Of a stretch of DNA of 64,000 nt, positions 31,068 through 46,725 are shown piece after piece. Within the stretch, counting starts at the first letter, position 1. Each line of letters starts with the position of its first letter. The translations under genes and the position numbers were made by a program. A model generated the notes under the pieces. It was not told where the DNA came from and made no database searches. It saw only the letters and a program-made list of their open reading frames with translations. This DNA is from an uncultured Clostridiaceae bacterium (GTDB lineage: Bacteria > Bacillota > Clostridia > TANB77 > CAG-508), in assembly GCA_947647275.1 (NCBI GenBank), contig CANSJQ010000002.1:131795-195794 (forward strand). The letters are read 5' to 3'.

Positions 31068-33431
31068 ATGAAACAAAGAACGAAAAAAATAGAAGAAATA
31101 TATAACGATATTAAAAGAGAACTAATTGATATTCCAATTAACAACATACTACTTCCAAAAGATAAAAAGATTATAAAATATGACGCAAGCTACCAAAGAA
31201 ATTATATATGGAACAGTGCAAAAGCTATAAACTTGATTGAAACGGTTTTAATATATGGTGTAATTCCACCTATTACAGTTATAGATACAAAAGAAGGATT
31301 AGAAATAATAGATGGAAGACAAAGATATGAGACTTTATTAAATTTTTATAATAATAAATTTCCTTTGAGACATTTTGGATTAGATATATTAAAAGAGTTA
31401 GATGGTTTATATTATAAAGATCTTCCTAAGAACTTAAAAACTCTTTTTTTAGAATATCAAATGAAACTAATACACTATATCCCAAATAATTTCACATCAG
31501 AAAAAGATATTGAACTTATTAAACGTGACTTATTTAAAAGGTCTAATTTTGGTATGACTGCTTTAACTACTAGTGAAATTGCAAGAGCAAAATATCTATA
31601 CGATTTTATAACTAATAAATTGATAGACTTATTTGAAAAAGATAAAAACTTTTATGATAACTGTGTAGATATGTTATTACCAAAAACTAAAAGGTCAATT
31701 GATAATAGGGAAAGAATTAATTTATTATTAGTTGCTATAAGAGAATCATTAATAATGACTTACATACCACTTATAGGTGAAAAAACTATAAAAGTTGGCT
31801 CTTCAGTTTTTGATAAATACTATTTTACATTTATTACAAACCTAACAGAAAAACAAAAACTAGAAAAAATGGATGAAATTATTAAAATATTAAAAAAATT
31901 ACATTTAGTAAAACAAAAATTAACTGAGTCTAATAATGATTTACAAGATAATACATTATTTTTCAAATGTTTATACTGGATGTTTACTATTCTTTATAAA
32001 GAATATCCTAATAGTTTTTATGATTTTAACATTGATCAATTATGCCACTATGTTGAAAGTAACGGAAGAAATTATTTTGATAATTATAAAAATATTAATG
32101 CCATTGATATTGAGGCTAGATATTCATATGTAAAAAATTATATAACTGAAATATTAAAACTAGATATTTCAAATTATTTAAGTAAAACAAAGAAAAACAG
32201 AAAACTTGTTTCTTATAAACCTATACCTATTGAAAAGAATCTTGAGGTATGGACCGGTATAGATTCCACTAAACAAGTTATGGCTATTAATGATACTTTA
32301 GAAATTAGAGAAATATTAAGATTAATTAAAGAAAATAGATTTATTGTTCGCTCAGCTTATCAAAGATCAGAAGTTAAAAGTAGGAAAAAAGCTTCAAGAA
32401 TTATTGAAAGTATTATTCTTGGAGTAAAATTACCACCAATATATTTGTATGTGACTAGAGAAGAAGATAGAGTTAATAAATATACAGTTATAGATGGTCA
32501 ACAAAGATTAATAAGTATATTAAAGTTTATGGGTGAAAATATTACAGATGATAATTATGGTTGGATTCATACTTATAAAAATAAATATGCTCTTTGTGGA
32601 CTTAAAGATTTATATGGTTTAAATGGTTATGTTTATGGTGAAGGAAAGGATAACCTTAATCCATTTAAAAAACAGTATATTGAAAATTATAAATTTGATG
32701 TAGTGAAAATAGATATGCGAGCAAACCCTGATTTTAACTCTGTTGACATGTTTTTGAGATTAAACCAAAACCCATGTCCTATTAATGCAAACTCATTTGA
32801 AATGTGGAATTCTTTTGATATTATTAATACTTTAAATAAAATTAAATCTATTGCAAAATATAGTTTATTTAATCAAAATGGAAATAAAATGAAAGAAGAA
32901 GAATTAGTAACGACTTTAGCTTATATGGATTATTTAGATATAAATATTAATAGTATAAATGATTTCTTTTTAGTTTATTTATATACAGAAAATAGTAATA
33001 AGCAGTTTGAGCATACAGAAGTTAAAATGTCTGTAAAAAACAAAAATGCACTTAGTGATTTATTAGAAGACTTAGAATCAAATAGTAATGAAGAGATTGA
33101 ATTTCAAAAGTGTGTTGATAATGTAAGTACATTTGCTCAAAAATTAAAAATTCTTTCAAATGGTAATGATGATATTTTACTAAAAATTTTTAATCCAAAT
33201 ATAGAAAAACCAAGAAAAGGCAATAAAAAAGATTTCTATATTGCTTGGTTAATTTTACGTGATTTAGATTCACATATTATTGAAACATATAGAGATGAAA
33301 TTTTAATTGATTTAGAGAAAGCATTTAAATTAATGAAAAATATGCCTAATTCAAAAACTACTGAATCTTTTATAAATCATATTAAAGATATAGTTGAAAA
33401 GTATTCTAAATACTCTAGTAACATTTTTTAA
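31068..33431 (+). CDS. Protein with two tandem DUF262 (ParB/GmrSD-N-like) domains
   Basis: YQRNYIWN...IIDGRQRYETL and a second YQRSEVKSRKKASRIIESIILGVKLPP...VIDGQQRLISIL; start at 31068 after aaggag. Confidence 0.8.
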   Translation: MKQRTKKIEEIYNDIKRELIDIPINNILLPKDKKIIKYDASYQRNYIWNSAKAINLIETVLIYGVIPPITVIDTKEGLEIIDGRQRYETLLNFYNNKFPLRHFGLDILKELDGLYYKDLPKNLKTLFLEYQMKLIHYIPNNFTSEKDIELIKRDLFKRSNFGMTALTTSEIARAKYLYDFITNKLIDLFEKDKNFYDNCVDMLLPKTKRSIDNRERINLLLVAIRESLIMTYIPLIGEKTIKVGSSVFDKYYFTFITNLTEKQKLEKMDEIIKILKKLHLVKQKLTESNNDLQDNTLFFKCLYWMFTILYKEYPNSFYDFNIDQLCHYVESNGRNYFDNYKNINAIDIEARYSYVKNYITEILKLDISNYLSKTKKNRKLVSYKPIPIEKNLEVWTGIDSTKQVMAINDTLEIREILRLIKENRFIVRSAYQRSEVKSRKKASRIIESIILGVKLPPIYLYVTREEDRVNKYTVIDGQQRLISILKFMGENITDDNYGWIHTYKNKYALCGLKDLYGLNGYVYGEGKDNLNPFKKQYIENYKFDVVKIDMRANPDFNSVDMFLRLNQNPCPINANSFEMWNSFDIINTLNKIKSIAKYSLFNQNGNKMKEEELVTTLAYMDYLDININSINDFFLVYLYTENSNKQFEHTEVKMSVKNKNALSDLLEDLESNSNEEIEFQKCVDNVSTFAQKLKILSNGNDDILLKIFNPNIEKPRKGNKKDFYIAWLILRDLDSHIIETYRDEILIDLEKAFKLMKNMPNSKTTESFINHIKDIVEKYSKYSSNIF

Positions 33432-33619
33432 AGTTTTATATTATAGTTTTTAGTTCATTTTAGAGTTATATTCCTAAAATGAACTATTTTTTTTATTTTT
33501 CACTTTACAATTATAAAATAATATGATAAATTAGTGTACATAATTTAATTCAATGTTTTGCATCTTTACATTTTCCATAGTATAATTATTAAATATAAAA
33601 AAGAAAAGAGGTTTTTTTA

Positions 33620-35782
33620 TTGACACCTAATGAAGTTTTAAAAAAATATTTTGGTTATGATAATTTTAGGATTGGACAGTCGGAAATTATTAGCCATATT
33701 TTAGATAAAGAAGATTGTTTGGGAATTATGCCTACTGGGGCTGGTAAGTCTATTTGTTATCAAATTCCTGCTATGATTTTTGAGGGAGTTACTGTTGTTA
33801 TTTCTCCCCTTATTTCACTTATGAAGGACCAAGTTGATAGCTTAAATCAGATTGGCATTCCTGCTACATATATTAATAGTTCTTTAACTGAAGACAATTA
33901 TTTACAAACTATTCAAAATATTTACCATGGAATGTATAAAATTATTTATGTTGCACCTGAAAGGTTTTTTTCAGATACTTTTATTAGTATGCTTAACTTT
34001 CTTAATATTTCAATGGTTGCAATTGATGAGGCTCATTGTGTTTCTCAATGGGGGCACGATTTTAGGCCTAGTTATTGTGAAATTTCGAAGGTTATTAATA
34101 ATTTAGCTAAAAGGCCTGTTGTTGTTTCTTTTACAGCTACTGCTACTCAGGTTGTTAAAGATGATATTATTAAATTGTTAGACTTGCGTAAACCTTTTGT
34201 TTTAACTACTGGCTTTAATAGAGATAACCTTTATTTTAGTGTTCAAATGCCTGAAAGTAAAAAGAAATTTTTGCTTAACTTTTTAGAAGAACATAAAAAT
34301 ATGTCTGGTATTATTTATTGTTCTACTAGAAAAACTGTAGATGAAGTTTATGAAAGGCTTTGTAATTATGGGTATAAAGTTTCTAAATATCATGCAGGAA
34401 TGAGTGAAAAAAATAGAACTATTTCTCAAGATGATTTTGTATATGATAGAACTGAAATTATGGTTGCTACTAATGCTTTTGGAATGGGTATTGATAAGTC
34501 TAATGTTAGGTATGTTATTCATTATAATATGCCTTCTGACTTAGAGAGCTATTATCAAGAAGCTGGACGTGCTGGACGTGATGGCGATAAGGCTGAATGT
34601 GTATTACTTTTTAGTAGAGCAGATGTTGTTACTAATAAATTTTTAATAGAACATTCTTCTGAAGGTAATCATTCTAACGAGTATAAAAAGTTAAATGATA
34701 TTGTGGATTACTGTAATAGTAGTAAATGTCTTAGAAGTTATATTTTAGAATATTTTGGAGAAATACCTACTTTTAATAATTGTAAATTTTGCTCTAACTG
34801 TAATTCTGAAATAGAAATAACTGATATTACTATTGACAGCAAAAAAATTCTTTCTTGTATTAAAAGAATGAATGAGCGTTTTGGTGCTGGTTTGGTGGCT
34901 GATGTTCTTAAGGGGTCTAAATCTGCAAAGGTTAAAGATTTTGGTTTTGATTCACTTTCTACTTATGGAATTATGAGCGAATATAGTAGAGATACTATTA
35001 GAGATTTAATTTCATTTTTAGTTGCAGAAGGATATATTAAGAGTATTGGTGATAAATATCCTATTTTAACTTTAAATTCTAAAGCAAATGAGGTTTTATT
35101 TTATGATAGTAAAGTTACTATTAATAAGAAAATTGAAAGAACTTTGAAACCTAAAAAGAATAGTAAAAATGATGCCGAAAGCTTAGCTTTTGATAACATC
35201 TTACTTGAAATATTACGAGAACTTAGAATGGAAGTTGCAAAGCAAAATAATGTTCCACCTTTCATTATATTTTCAGATGTTTCTCTAAAACAGATGTGCA
35301 CATATTACCCAACAGATGTGGATAGCATGCTTAAAATAAGTGGAGTTGGAGCCTTCAAGTTAGAAAAATATGGTGATGTTTTTATAGCTACTATTAGAAA
35401 TTATGTTCAAAAGCATAATATTAAGAAACTTGATATTTTAGAAGAACATAAAAACAAAAGTAATTTTACTTCTAAAGTCGATACTAAATTGGTTAGTTAT
35501 GAGCTTTATACTAAAGATTGTAAAAATATTAAAGAAATTGCTGAGGTTAGAGGTCTTACTGAAAGAACAATTGAGCAACATTTGTTAGATTGTTATGAAA
35601 ATGGTATTGTTATTGATTTAGAAAAAGAGGTTAATATTAGGTTTGAAAATGAAATTTATAAGGCTATTAATAAGTGTAATTCTGGTAGATTACGAGAAAT
35701 TAAAGATATGCTTCCTAATGAGGTTAGTTATTTTGATATTAAGTATTATTTGATTAAAATTAATAAAAAACTTAATTATTAA
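33620..35782 (+). CDS. recQ: ATP-dependent DNA helicase RecQ
   Basis: MPTGAGKSICYQIPA, IDEAHCVSQWGHDFRP, VSFTATAT, QEAGRAGRDG, Cys-rich RQC zinc motif, HRDC-like region. Confidence 0.95.
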   Translation: MTPNEVLKKYFGYDNFRIGQSEIISHILDKEDCLGIMPTGAGKSICYQIPAMIFEGVTVVISPLISLMKDQVDSLNQIGIPATYINSSLTEDNYLQTIQNIYHGMYKIIYVAPERFFSDTFISMLNFLNISMVAIDEAHCVSQWGHDFRPSYCEISKVINNLAKRPVVVSFTATATQVVKDDIIKLLDLRKPFVLTTGFNRDNLYFSVQMPESKKKFLLNFLEEHKNMSGIIYCSTRKTVDEVYERLCNYGYKVSKYHAGMSEKNRTISQDDFVYDRTEIMVATNAFGMGIDKSNVRYVIHYNMPSDLESYYQEAGRAGRDGDKAECVLLFSRADVVTNKFLIEHSSEGNHSNEYKKLNDIVDYCNSSKCLRSYILEYFGEIPTFNNCKFCSNCNSEIEITDITIDSKKILSCIKRMNERFGAGLVADVLKGSKSAKVKDFGFDSLSTYGIMSEYSRDTIRDLISFLVAEGYIKSIGDKYPILTLNSKANEVLFYDSKVTINKKIERTLKPKKNSKNDAESLAFDNILLEILRELRMEVAKQNNVPPFIIFSDVSLKQMCTYYPTDVDSMLKISGVGAFKLEKYGDVFIATIRNYVQKHNIKKLDILEEHKNKSNFTSKVDTKLVSYELYTKDCKNIKEIAEVRGLTERTIEQHLLDCYENGIVIDLEKEVNIRFENEIYKAINKCNSGRLREIKDMLPNEVSYFDIKYYLIKINKKLNY

Positions 35783-35910
35783 TTATTAAATTGTCAAATA
35801 ATTGGATCAATTTTTTCTCTTATATTTTTATTAAAATTTTAATTTCAATTATATATATAAATACTTGATGTAAATTTCTAAGTTTTCCATCAAGTATTTA
35901 TTATTTTAAA

Positions 35911-36080
35911 TTGTTCCACTTTTCTTCTTTAAAACCTATAAATATGTTTTTTTCTGATATTAATTTGGTGTTTCAGTAACAATATTTCTTTCTATAAATT
36001 CAATGTTATTTTGTTCTAGCCATTTTTTGATTTCTTGTATGTAGAACATTTTTGGTATTGTATAAATATACTTTTCATCT
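35911..36080 (-). pseudogene. Internally deleted ArsC/Spx-family reductase remnant
   Basis: Both ends match the intact copy at 47098..47454 (tgttccacttttcttctttaaaacc... and ...aacaatatttctttct...gggtattgtataaatata-like), middle missing. Confidence 0.75.
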
Positions 36081-36326
36081 TTTCTCTTAGCTTTTAATTC
36101 ATTTATTATAATTTTTATTTTCTAAATAACTTTTTGTTGTTTTTATTACTTAGTTATGTACTTTTTTATTACTAACAACAGCTCCATTTATACTCTTATC
36201 ATTTCTTTGTCCATTTCAAATAGTTTTTTAACTATTCATTTTTCTCCTTTTGCTATTTCTATTACAAATTCAAAATAATTATTATATTCTTTCGTTTTTT
36301 CTTACTTCATATTTAATTGTTTTTTA

Positions 36327-38008
36327 TAATTTGCTCTACTATATTTAAATTAATACCCAAATGGAGAAGTTATTGCAGTATAACCAGGTATATTTACATT
36401 CTACTATATTTAAATTAATACTTATAAACTTTAAGATTTCCTTCGTGTCGTTTTTCATCTACATTCTACTATATTTAAATTAATACTTGATGAATCAGGA
36501 ATTTATAAAGAAGTAAAAGAAGAATTTACATTCTACTATATTTAAATTAATACTTAACGTAAGAAAAGTATCGAGAACTACTGCTACATTTACATTCTAC
36601 TATATTTAAATTAATACATAGAGAAGGTTTTGTTCAAGAAAGAACTGCAAATACATTTACATTCTACTATATTTAAATTAATACTTAACGTAAGAAAAGT
36701 ATCGAGAACTACTGCTACATTTACATTCTACTATATTTAAATTAATACATAGAGAAGGTTTTGTTCAAGAAAGAACTGCAAATACATTTACATTCTACTA
36801 TATTTAAATTAATACCTACTTATTTAATTGATGGATCTTTTGTAAAAACTTAATTTACATTCTACTATATTTAAATTAATACTAATTTACTTGTTCTAGT
36901 TGCTCTCTATCTAATGTAATATTTACATTCTACTATATTTAAATTAATACAGAACATATTATTTTATAGATATTCAAGAGGAAAAAATATTTACATTCTA
37001 CTATATTTAAATTAATACTACTTCTTTCATTTGTGTTCTCCTTTTCTATTTGTTCATTTACATTCTACTATATTTAAATTAATACTTGCATTTGTTATTT
37101 CATCGAATGGATATTTAACTCCGATTTACATTCTACTATATTTAAATTAATACAAGAAAAATAATTTTTGTAACAACTGCACAGGAGATTTACATTCTAC
37201 TATATTTAAATTAATACCATAAACATTTATAATTCTTTCTAGTCTAACTTGATTTACATTCTACTATATTTAAATTAATACCATATTGAACAGCACTAAG
37301 AGTTTTCCCTGCTCCTTGATTTACATTCTACTATATTTAAATTAATACTATTGTTATAACAATTATTATAGTAAATCAACTAACATTTACATTCTACTAT
37401 ATTTAAATTAATACATAAACATTAAAGATATTATCATAAATTCTATAATATTTACATTCTACTATATTTAAATTAATACGCTTCTTCCTGCTACTGCACT
37501 TCCCCCAGTTAGTGCATTTACATTCTACTATATTTAAATTAATACAACTTGCTTTGCAAAACTTAAATACTATTAAAAAAAATTTACATTCTACTATATT
37601 TAAATTAATACCCCATACTCGACAACACATTATCTTGTAAAATATATTTACATTCTACTATATTTAAATTAATACTATCTATACCATTTCCTTCTTGATT
37701 TATTACTTCATTATTTACATTCTACTATATTTAAATTAATACGAGACGAAGTAAGAATAAATGTTAAGAGGTTATAATAATTTACATTCTACTATATTTA
37801 AATTAATACATAAACGCCATGCAAAAAGTTCCATTGTTCCAGCCGTATTTACATTCTACTATATTTAAATTAATACGCTTCTTATTTACATTATAATTTA
37901 TATTATTATGTATTTACATTCTACTATATTTAAATTAATACACAACTTTTGGCGTACATTTGTAGATAACTTTAAATTATTTACATTCTACTATATTTAA
38001 ATTAATAC
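36327..38008 (-). CRISPR. CRISPR array, 26 repeats (30 bp) / 25 spacers (about 34-37 bp); repeat on minus strand GTATTAATTTAAATATAGTAGAATGTAAAT
   Basis: Repeat atttacattctactatatttaaattaatac counted by eye; degenerate terminal repeat at 36327 and cas2-proximal leader support minus-strand transcription. Confidence 0.98.
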
Positions 38009-38188
38009 AGGACTCAAATAAGCCTGCTTATATCAAGCTTTTCATCCTTGATTTCTGTCTATCTTATCATATATGCTATCATATTAAACATAAAAATTCA
38101 ACATTTTTGATAAAGTCCTTTTATTTGAGCACTTTCCTATTCTGTCGTACCCCTATACTTTTTACATTAATACACATCGACAGATATT

Positions 38189-38500
38189 TTATAAAAAGTT
38201 AGATGTTTTATCTTCTTCTATTTTCCCTAAAAATTCCTTTTCTAACCATTTTTGACTTCTACTTTTAAATAGAATTACACTATCTTTCTCTTCTCTTATA
38301 TATTCGTCTAATTCTGACTTTAACTTTATTGCTTGTGATTCTAATAATTCACCTTCAAATACAGAATTTTGAATATGTACTAAATATTTTTTACATGTTT
38401 TGAATACTTTTCTTAATACCTTTTGTCCTTCTTTTTCTTCTAAATTAATATCATATACTAAAATTACATACATATTACCACCATATTTTAAACCCTTCAT
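38189..38500 (-). CDS. cas2: CRISPR-associated endoribonuclease Cas2
   Basis: MYVILVYDINLEE...LRKVFKTCKKYLVHIQNSVFEGEL; ATG at 38473. Confidence 0.95.
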   Translation of the reverse strand: MKGLKYGGNMYVILVYDINLEEKEGQKVLRKVFKTCKKYLVHIQNSVFEGELLESQAIKLKSELDEYIREEKDSVILFKSRSQKWLEKEFLGKIEEDKTSNFL

Positions 38501-39491
38501 ATGGTATATCTTCTGTAAAATATTTTATTAATTTATATAACTCTAGTCTCATTAAATATTCATATGTTACTTCTCTTCCTAACTTTTTATGTTTTATTGT
38601 GGTTTGAAGTCTTTTATCTATTTCTTTTGTTATTTCTTTCCTTGCATTTTCTTTAATGTATAAAAAGTTTAATCCTTTTTCAAAATCTTTCTCTGTTATT
38701 TGCTTTTTGTTTAACATTGAAAATATTAACCTATCTGCTAAAATTGGTTTAAATATTTCTGATACATCTAAACAAAGTGAGAATCTTCTTTCTGATGGCT
38801 CGTGTAAATAACTGATTGTTGGGTTTAATTGAGTTTTATATATTTCACTTAGCACTCTAGTATATATAATTGTATTAACATATGATATAAGTGAATTTAT
38901 TGCATTATCTGGTGGATTTTTTACCCTTTTTTCAAACTCTATATCTTGATTTATTATTGTATTCCATGATGCATAATAACTTTTTCTAATATTGCCCTCT
39001 ATTCCCATTAACTCTTGTACATTTTTACATTGAGATATTTGTTTTCTTAAATATTCTATTTCTTGCATATATACACTTAAATCTTTTCCTCTATTGTTAT
39101 AATATACTAAATTTCTATAAATATTGTAAGCTGCCGCTTCAATAAATGCTTTTGCTAACTCTAACCTTTTCTTTTTATTTGTATAGCTTTCTACTTGTTT
39201 AACTAATAACTTTCCTGATACTAGTTGCTCTTTCGGATAATATGTACCTGTGTAAAAACCATAATAGTTAAAAAAGTGAACTGAAATTCCATACTTTCCT
39301 AAAAAGTTTAATAGGCTTGTATTAAAGTCAAATTCTGTCATAATATAAATATCATCTACCCTTTCTATAGGTATAGATTTTTTAGTATTATCTTTATATA
39401 CAATTTCTAAAGAATTATCTTTTCTCTGTATTCTTCCACTTTTATATAAATAATAAGATTGTTTCATTTTCTCGCCTCCTATACATAGCAC
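38475..39491 (-). CDS. cas1: CRISPR-associated endonuclease Cas1 (type I-B)
   Basis: KQSYYLYKSGRIQRKDNSLEIV..., NPTISYLHEPSERRFSLCLDVSEIFKP. Confidence 0.96.
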   Translation of the reverse strand: MLCIGGEKMKQSYYLYKSGRIQRKDNSLEIVYKDNTKKSIPIERVDDIYIMTEFDFNTSLLNFLGKYGISVHFFNYYGFYTGTYYPKEQLVSGKLLVKQVESYTNKKKRLELAKAFIEAAAYNIYRNLVYYNNRGKDLSVYMQEIEYLRKQISQCKNVQELMGIEGNIRKSYYASWNTIINQDIEFEKRVKNPPDNAINSLISYVNTIIYTRVLSEIYKTQLNPTISYLHEPSERRFSLCLDVSEIFKPILADRLIFSMLNKKQITEKDFEKGLNFLYIKENARKEITKEIDKRLQTTIKHKKLGREVTYEYLMRLELYKLIKYFTEDIPYEGFKIWW

Positions 39492-39967
39492 AAGTCATAG
39501 TATGAACATTTTTTACAAATCTTCTCTTTAATTACTTCTGGTGGTTTTTCTTTTGTTACTATTTCCTGTATATTTTTTATTACATTCTCAATTATTTCTA
39601 CGTCCTCTTTTTCTAATACTATTTCTTTTGTCTGCCTTAATAATGGATAATCTATTTTTGCCTCTAACGTTTCTACTCCTTTTTGTTTTAAATAATACAT
39701 ATAATATTTTAATTGCCAAATTCCCGCTTCTTCTATTGCTTTTGTCTTTTTTACTTCATGTAGTACAGCTCCATCTTTTATAAAGTCTATATTTATTGTA
39801 TTATCTATTAATATTGACTTTTTCTCTCTTTTATAGCTTGTTTCATCTATAGTTTTGCCAATTGACACTAATTCACTATTTTGCTCCATATTTATTTCAT
39901 TGGCAAAATACCATAGCTTTCTTTGACATATGAAATAGTAATATATCATAACTCCTGTTATATTCAA
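39479..39967 (-). CDS. cas4: CRISPR-associated protein Cas4
   Basis: ITGVMIYYYFICQRKLWYFANEI; Fe-S Cys cluster CKKCSYYDLC. Confidence 0.95.
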   Translation of the reverse strand: MNITGVMIYYYFICQRKLWYFANEINMEQNSELVSIGKTIDETSYKREKKSILIDNTINIDFIKDGAVLHEVKKTKAIEEAGIWQLKYYMYYLKQKGVETLEAKIDYPLLRQTKEIVLEKEDVEIIENVIKNIQEIVTKEKPPEVIKEKICKKCSYYDLCYV

Positions 39968-39980
39968 ATTTGTTTACCTC

Positions 39981-43785
<3,805 letters not shown>

Positions 43786-43793
<8 letters not shown>

Positions 43794-45639
43794 CTTTATT
43801 TTCCTCCTCTTCTTTTTTGTATCTTTCTGATGCTAGTCCTGATAAATAGCTATGTCCTATATCTTCAAATGCTAGTCCTTCTTCTTTCATGCTTTCTATG
43901 AATATTGGTGATATGCTTTTTTCTATTGAAATGTGTAACCTTATAACAATATCCATAAATTCATTTCTATCTCCTTGTTTTATGCAATTTAGCATTCTAT
44001 ATATATATCCATCTAATTTACTTTCTATTTTTTTATTTCTAAATTCTTCTCTAGTTGATATTCCTATATTATATAGTGCTGCTAGTTTTTTATTATTTGC
44101 TTGTATTGTTTCATTCATGTCATTTTCTCCTTTCTTTAACATATTCAAATTCATTCTTGTTTTAGTTGCATAATAAGAATCTACATTATTTTGTATTTTT
44201 TGTTTGAAGTTATCTCTAATTTTATTATTTATATCTATTAATATATCTTTATTTTTTAATATATGGTCTACTATTTGTATACGATATTTATAGTCATATA
44301 TTTTGTTTAAACTTTCTTCAGCACACTTAGTAAAAAATGTTGCTACTGGCCTTGTTATATTAAAATATTCCATTCTACTATAAGATAAATATTCTGCTTC
44401 AAATTCTACAACAAATATATTTTGCAGTTGCCAATTACTTATTTTTTGGCTTTGCCCTACTATATTTACTATCATTTCTGAATATGGATTATAATTTGCC
44501 ATATCTTTTTTTGATATTTTTTTAAAATAATTATTTGTTTCTAATAAATTTTGCACATTTGTATCATAATTTACAAAACTATATATTTGTTTTTCATTAT
44601 ATGCTCCATTTTCTTTTACTGTTTTTATAATAGAAGTTATTCCTGCTGGTATACAAAATAGTATTAATTTACATATATCGCAAATAGGTAATTTTGCATT
44701 TTGGTTCCAGAAGAAATTTGCCATATTATCACTACTTACTGCTAATGGTATAAAGTTACTTTCTGAATATTGATTAGTTATAACTTTATCATTTTCACAC
44801 ATTGAGCAATTTGAAAATACTTTATTTTCTATGTGTTCTTTTATCTCTTCTATTGTTTTATTTTTTTCTATTTGTTTTTGTATATTGTTATATGCTTTTA
44901 TTATTTCTTTTGTTAATAAGTTTTGGTCTTTTTCTTTTAGGCTGTTTTCTATCTGCTTTACTGTATATTTGTCCTCTGTTATTACTTTTAAAAATCCTGT
45001 TTCTATAATGTTACTTATATAATCTTTATACATTATTTGTTTTTGTTCTTCATAACTAAGTGCAGATTTTACTACGTTTAGAAATGATGGCTGACCGTAA
45101 TAGGAATTACTTAATACACTTTTAAATAAATTCATTGTTAATTTTTGATTTATACTTTGTTTTTCTAAATTTATTTTTATAATATCTCTTATTTGTTCAA
45201 GCTTATATATGTCTTCTTTTTCTTTTATTTCATCTATAGAGTTCATTGCTTGTAATATATTTTCGTAGGTCTCTTCATCGAACTTTTTAATTTTATTTAA
45301 TTGATTTTTTATTGTATCTTTGAAATACTTTTTTTGAGTTTTTATTATTTCATTTATTTTACTTTTTTCTTCTTTAGTAATTGTTTCTTTTTCTAAGTTT
45401 TGTTTTATTATTTTTAAGTTATTTTCTATTCTTTGCAATGTTTTTTCTGCAACATTATATTGGTTAAAGAAATATTCAAAATAGTCATCTGCAAAGTTTA
45501 ATAAGCTATCACTCTCTAATTCTATATAGTTATCATTTATTATTAGCTTACTTTTATCTTTAAATATTCTATAAAATCCAATTAGGCCTGCATTGAAAAA
45601 CCAATCTTGTAAGTAAATTTTTATTTTCAAATTTTTCAC
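43786..45639 (-). CDS. cas8b: Type I-B Cas8 (Cas8b1/Cst1-like)
   Basis: LKIKIYLQDWFFNAGLIGFYRIF; zinc-binding CSMC...CDIC. Confidence 0.88.
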
Positions 45640-45642
45640 CTC

Positions 45643-46359
45643 CTATTGTATTATTTCGAATAATCCAAATCCCATTGCTTTTTTACTTCCCATACCTGCT
45701 TTATATAAATATTTTAGTAACTCTATACTTCCATGTAATTCAAATATTCCTAATGAACATTCGATCATTTTTTCATAAACAGGAATTATTAATTTTTTTG
45801 CATTAATTGGTATTATTTCAAAGTCATTTAATAATTGTATATTTAAGTTTTCTGCAATTAGTTGTTCTTCGATGTTAATTCTTATATACTTTTGAAATTC
45901 TTCTCTGTCATATGCATAGTACATATCTTTTAATGTTGTTTTGTCATGATTTCTACATATGATAGGGCTTGACATTTTTATTACTATTGTGTCTTCATTT
46001 ATTTCTCTTTCTTTTAGCATTATTATTGATGTTAGTTTCATGGAATTTTTGTTTAGTGAGAATTTCTGAAATTTTTGTTTTACAAATGAATTGTATAAAT
46101 GTAAACCATAAATATAATTGTATGCTGAAAATACAATTGAAAATTGATTATCTTGCATTGTTATTTCTTCTTTATTAAATTTTGGATTTGATAAGATAGG
46201 TGCGAATGTGAATGTTTTTTTGTTGTTATTGTTATATATTTCTTGAAATAAATTTTCGTCATATGATTGCAATGCATGTTTTATCCAGCTAATTATTGAT
46301 TTTCTATATTGTATATCTAGTGTATTATTTTCTAATTGGAATATTAATTTTAGTCTCAT
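45643..46359 (-). CDS. cas6: CRISPR-associated endoribonuclease Cas6
   Basis: C-terminal KAGMGSKKAMGFGLFEI G-rich loop. Confidence 0.93.
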   Translation of the reverse strand: MRLKLIFQLENNTLDIQYRKSIISWIKHALQSYDENLFQEIYNNNNKKTFTFAPILSNPKFNKEEITMQDNQFSIVFSAYNYIYGLHLYNSFVKQKFQKFSLNKNSMKLTSIIMLKEREINEDTIVIKMSSPIICRNHDKTTLKDMYYAYDREEFQKYIRINIEEQLIAENLNIQLLNDFEIIPINAKKLIIPVYEKMIECSLGIFELHGSIELLKYLYKAGMGSKKAMGFGLFEIIQ

Positions 46360-46449
46360 TTTTTGCTCCTTTCTACATTTTTCATTATTATATAGTATAA
46401 AAGCTACAAAATTTGTCGAAATTTGTAGCTTTATAAACTTTTTTATAAT

Positions 46450-46725
46450 TTAATCTCTTGGTAAATTTAATAAATTATCAAATCCATATTCATTTGCTAT
46501 ACTTCTTACGTATTTTTCTCCATTAATGCTTACTGCTGGCTGTAATCTTGGATGTGGCGTAATGTTAACAAATATATTTTCTCCACCATTTTTTAAATAG
46601 TCATGTATTACTTCTTTTTTATAATAGCCTTCATTTTGCAAACCAGTTAAATATATAGAGTCTATTTCAAGTAAATTTCTTGACATTTGACAATTGTTTT
46701 TCATTTTTATTTTTATTGCGAACAT
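46450..46725 (-). CDS. DUF3892-like small protein
   Basis: 91 aa; IYLTGLQNEGYYKKEVIHDYLKNGGENIFV... Confidence 0.6.
   Translation of the reverse strand: MFAIKIKMKNNCQMSRNLLEIDSIYLTGLQNEGYYKKEVIHDYLKNGGENIFVNITPHPRLQPAVSINGEKYVRSIANEYGFDNLLNLPRD

Noticed and set aside
37403-37630. 75 aa ORF containing INLNIVECK repeats
   Set aside because: Translation of the CRISPR repeat itself, not a gene.
36327-38008. Self-targeting spacers against this window
   Set aside because: No spacer match elsewhere in the window was noticed by eye; needs a proper search.
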